Source: Lentisphaera sp.
GTDB lineage: Bacteria > Verrucomicrobiota > Lentisphaeria > Victivallales > GWF2-50-93
DNA length: 13,894 nucleotides
Direction of reading: 5' to 3'
Assembly (NCBI GenBank): GCA_020721745.1
Contig: DYMC01000049.1
Span: forward strand, 1 to 13,894
Shown here: piece after piece, positions 12,448 through 13,894 of the stretch
Layout of the letters: each line of letters starts with the position of its first letter
How positions within the stretch are numbered: the first letter of the stretch is position 1
Notes under the pieces: generated by a model
Told to the model about the DNA's origin: nothing
The model's database searches: none
The model's input: the letters and a program-made list of their open reading frames with translations, nothing else
Translations under genes and position numbers: made by a program

Positions 12448-13572
12448 ATGCAGACAACAGAGAACAACACCCAGTTGCGCAGCGAAATCATCGGCGGCGC
12501 AAAAAGAATCGTGCTCAAGGTCGGAACACGCCTCCTGACAGACACCGGAAGAATCGGCGACATAGTCTCCCAGATCGCATTCCTGAAAAACAGCGGCAGG
12601 CAGGTCATACTCGTCTCGTCCGGCGCAGTCGGCCTCGGAATGCGAACACTCGAAATGAAACGCAGGCCCTCGGAACTCTCCGACATACAGGCGCTCGCCG
12701 CCATAGGACAGAGCAAACTCATGTCGCTATACGAGAAGGAATGCGCCAGGCACCGCTTCCATTGCGCACAGATACTCCTCGGAGCGGACGACCTCAACAA
12801 CCGCGGACGCCACCTCAACATAATGAATTGCCTCAACGCCCTGCTCAAGAGAAACGTCCTGCCTGTCATAAACGAAAACGACACCGTCTCGGTGGACGAA
12901 CTCAAGTTCGGCGACAACGACAGGCTCGCCGCTCTCATCGCCGTCATGCTCAAGGCCGATCTGACAATCATACTCACCACGGTCGAAGGGCTCATGACGA
13001 AGCTGGGCGCCGGCGGAGCCCTCGTCCCGCTTGTCAGAAAGATAGACCAGAAGCTCCGCATGATGGCCAGCGGGACCGACGACAGCAACAGCTCCGTCGG
13101 GGGCATGGCATCGAAAATCAGGGCCGCGGAAATTGTGAGCAAGGCGGGCGAGCCCCTCATCGTGGCGGACGGACGTGCCCCGGAGATCATCCAGAAGATA
13201 TTTTCCTCGGAGGAGAGGGGGACTCTCTTCCTCCCATCCGCAAGCCAGATGACCTCCAGAAAAAGATGGTTCGGATTCTTCTCCAAGTCCAAGGGAAGGA
13301 TATTTGTGGACGACGGTGCCGCGCACGCCCTGGCCGAGAGGGGGAAAAGCCTCCTCCCCTCGGGAATCAAATCCGTGGACGGCGACTTCCAGACCGGCGA
13401 CACCGTGGACATCTGTTCGCAGGATGGTTCAGTCTTAGCCAAGGGGCTCAGCAACTACCACGCATGCGAAATTCGCAGGATAGCAGGAAGAAAAAGCTCC
13501 GAACTGAAGGCCATACTCGGACATGACTGCGACGACGAGGCCGTCCACTGCGACAACATGACAATCCTCTGA
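12448..13572 (+). CDS. proB: Glutamate 5-kinase with C-terminal PUA domain
   Basis: First enzyme of proline synthesis: phosphorylates L-glutamate with ATP. ATG 12448 has AGGAC 7 bases upstream; 374 aa, the usual length for the PUA-containing form. The amino-acid kinase domain (~1-260) shows RIVLKVGTRLL, LVSSGAVGLG, ALAAIGQSKLM, QILLGADDL, PVINENDTVSVDEL (glutamate site), FGDNDRLAALIA and SVGGMASKIRAAE. The PUA domain (~285-365) shows GRIFVDDGAAHAL, SLLPSGIKSVDGDF and GDTVDI. The usual partner proA is not adjacent on either side. In other organisms ProB is feedback-inhibited by proline; nothing here shows transcriptional control beyond a small hairpin before the RBS. Reading frames in other phases over this gene are shadows. 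Confidence 0.96.
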   Translation: MQTTENNTQLRSEIIGGAKRIVLKVGTRLLTDTGRIGDIVSQIAFLKNSGRQVILVSSGAVGLGMRTLEMKRRPSELSDIQALAAIGQSKLMSLYEKECARHRFHCAQILLGADDLNNRGRHLNIMNCLNALLKRNVLPVINENDTVSVDELKFGDNDRLAALIAVMLKADLTIILTTVEGLMTKLGAGGALVPLVRKIDQKLRMMASGTDDSNSSVGGMASKIRAAEIVSKAGEPLIVADGRAPEIIQKIFSSEERGTLFLPSASQMTSRKRWFGFFSKSKGRIFVDDGAAHALAERGKSLLPSGIKSVDGDFQTGDTVDICSQDGSVLAKGLSNYHACEIRRIAGRKSSELKAILGHDCDDEAVHCDNMTIL

Positions 13573-13803
13573 AAGCCAATTCCGCAAGTGACAGCCGTGG
13601 CGAGCATCCGCCTTCCCGCATCAGCCTTCACTTCCTCAGGCCTGACGAATTGCAGATTTTTCGTTTTCTTCCATCCCCGAGGCATTTTTTTTCAATATTT
13701 TTCTTCTTTTTTGCGTTTTCCGCTTGCAAAACTTATACGTAGTACTACGTATAATAATGAAATCCCCCCGAAAAACAACAAAAAAAAAGCGGGAGGCGGG
13801 CAA
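13573..13803. other. 231-base spacer before the last gene
   Basis: No gene is apparent. The stretch 13685-13715 is T-rich but has no convincing stem before it, so the proB terminator is not identified. The right part holds a palindromic promoter (below) and an A-rich leader ending in the RBS GGGAGG (13791-13796). Confidence 0.6.
13724..13755 (+). promoter_or_regulatory. Promoter with a 22-bp perfect palindromic operator
   Basis: A perfect 22-bp palindrome at 13733-13754 (core ACGTAGTACTACGT) overlaps a consensus -10 box TATAAT (13750-13755). TTGCAA (13724-13729) is the only -35-like hexamer, at a long 20-base spacing. A dyad filling an over-long spacer is the layout of MerR-family promoters; a dyad covering the -10 box would also suit a repressor (ribbon-helix-helix or TetR-like). 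The site probably controls the gene starting at 13804. Confidence 0.6.
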
Positions 13804-13894
13804 ATGCTGAAGCTGTCTATCGGTATGCTGGAGGCGAGGCGGGACGCGAGGCTGAAGGAACTCGGGAGGCTGGGGCCGGTGCTCCAGGGCACTG
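13804..13894 (+). CDS. Start of an unidentified gene, cut by the window edge
   Basis: ATG 13804 has GGGAGG (13791-13796) 7 bases upstream and is open to the end of the window: 30 residues, beginning MLKLSIGMLEARRDARLKEL and continuing GRLGPVLQGT. The charged helix followed by L-G-x-V-x-Q-G-T recalls, from memory, the N-terminus of small proteins (DUF6788 type) often found beside transposases; 30 residues are too few to be sure. A strong promoter with a palindromic operator precedes it, so it is likely autoregulated or the first gene of a mobile or accessory module continuing to the right. Confidence 0.6.
   Translation, partial: MLKLSIGMLEARRDARLKELGRLGPVLQGT

Noticed and set aside
12414..13526. 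Open frame of 370 codons on the plus strand overlapping proB, and a 342-codon frame on the minus strand (12426-13454)
   Set aside because: Both are out-of-phase readings of proB, low in complexity (Arg/His/Gly or Ser/Leu rich) and without domains; proB itself is fully recognisable.
1..13894. CRISPR array, tRNA, rRNA or complete insertion sequence
   Set aside because: I looked for regular repeat-spacer units, tRNA-like cloverleaves and transposase genes and found none; the inverted repeats are singletons or the three nested elements.

Overview
The window looks like chromosomal DNA from a Gram-negative bacterium. Codon use favours ATA (Ile) and AGG/AGA (Arg) beside GC-rich third positions. An FMN riboswitch, a fused RibBA, a eukaryote-type GlnRS and an orphan MalK/UgpC-type ATPase fit a member of the PVC superphylum, perhaps Lentisphaerota or Kiritimatiellota. 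That placement is inference; no rRNA or other marker in the window settles it.

Layout. (1) 93-2555: a lipoprotein-type, Ig-domain-bearing Na/Pi cotransporter with a PhoU-like tail. (2) 2556-2890: noncoding, with inverted repeats and a possible decayed small ORF, followed by a short membrane protein (2891-3358). (3) 3449-4549: MalK/UgpC-type ABC ATPase, whose stop codon lies in the first arm of a nested palindromic element. (4) 4673-4904: promoter region, FMN riboswitch and a terminator that abuts the ribBA start. (5) 4905-9802: a tight same-strand run ribBA-ribH-nusB-ftsY-glnS. It couples riboflavin synthesis to transcription antitermination, SRP-dependent membrane targeting and Gln-tRNA charging. 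(6) 9887-10390 on the minus strand: Hsp20, convergent with glnS. (7) 10391-10849: a long spacer with a second nested palindromic element and several small inverted repeats. (8) 10850-11401: a secreted protein joining a metallothionein-like Cys cluster to a rhodanese domain, followed by a strong terminator. (9) 11501-11604: a third nested palindromic element, then an SGNH-like secreted protein that appears to have lost its catalytic Asp/His. (10) 12448-13572: proB. (11) 13573-13894: a spacer with a 22-bp perfect palindrome overlapping a TATAAT box, then the start of a gene cut by the window edge.

The most unusual signals are of two kinds. One is a family of intergenic elements that share an architecture (outer stem, middle stem, two tetraloop or short-loop hairpins) although their sequences differ, together with isolated arm remnants. 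The other is a set of altered proteins: the metallothionein-rhodanese fusion, a lumazine synthase with several changed active-site positions, and the degenerate SGNH protein. I see no CRISPR array, tRNA, rRNA or complete insertion sequence.
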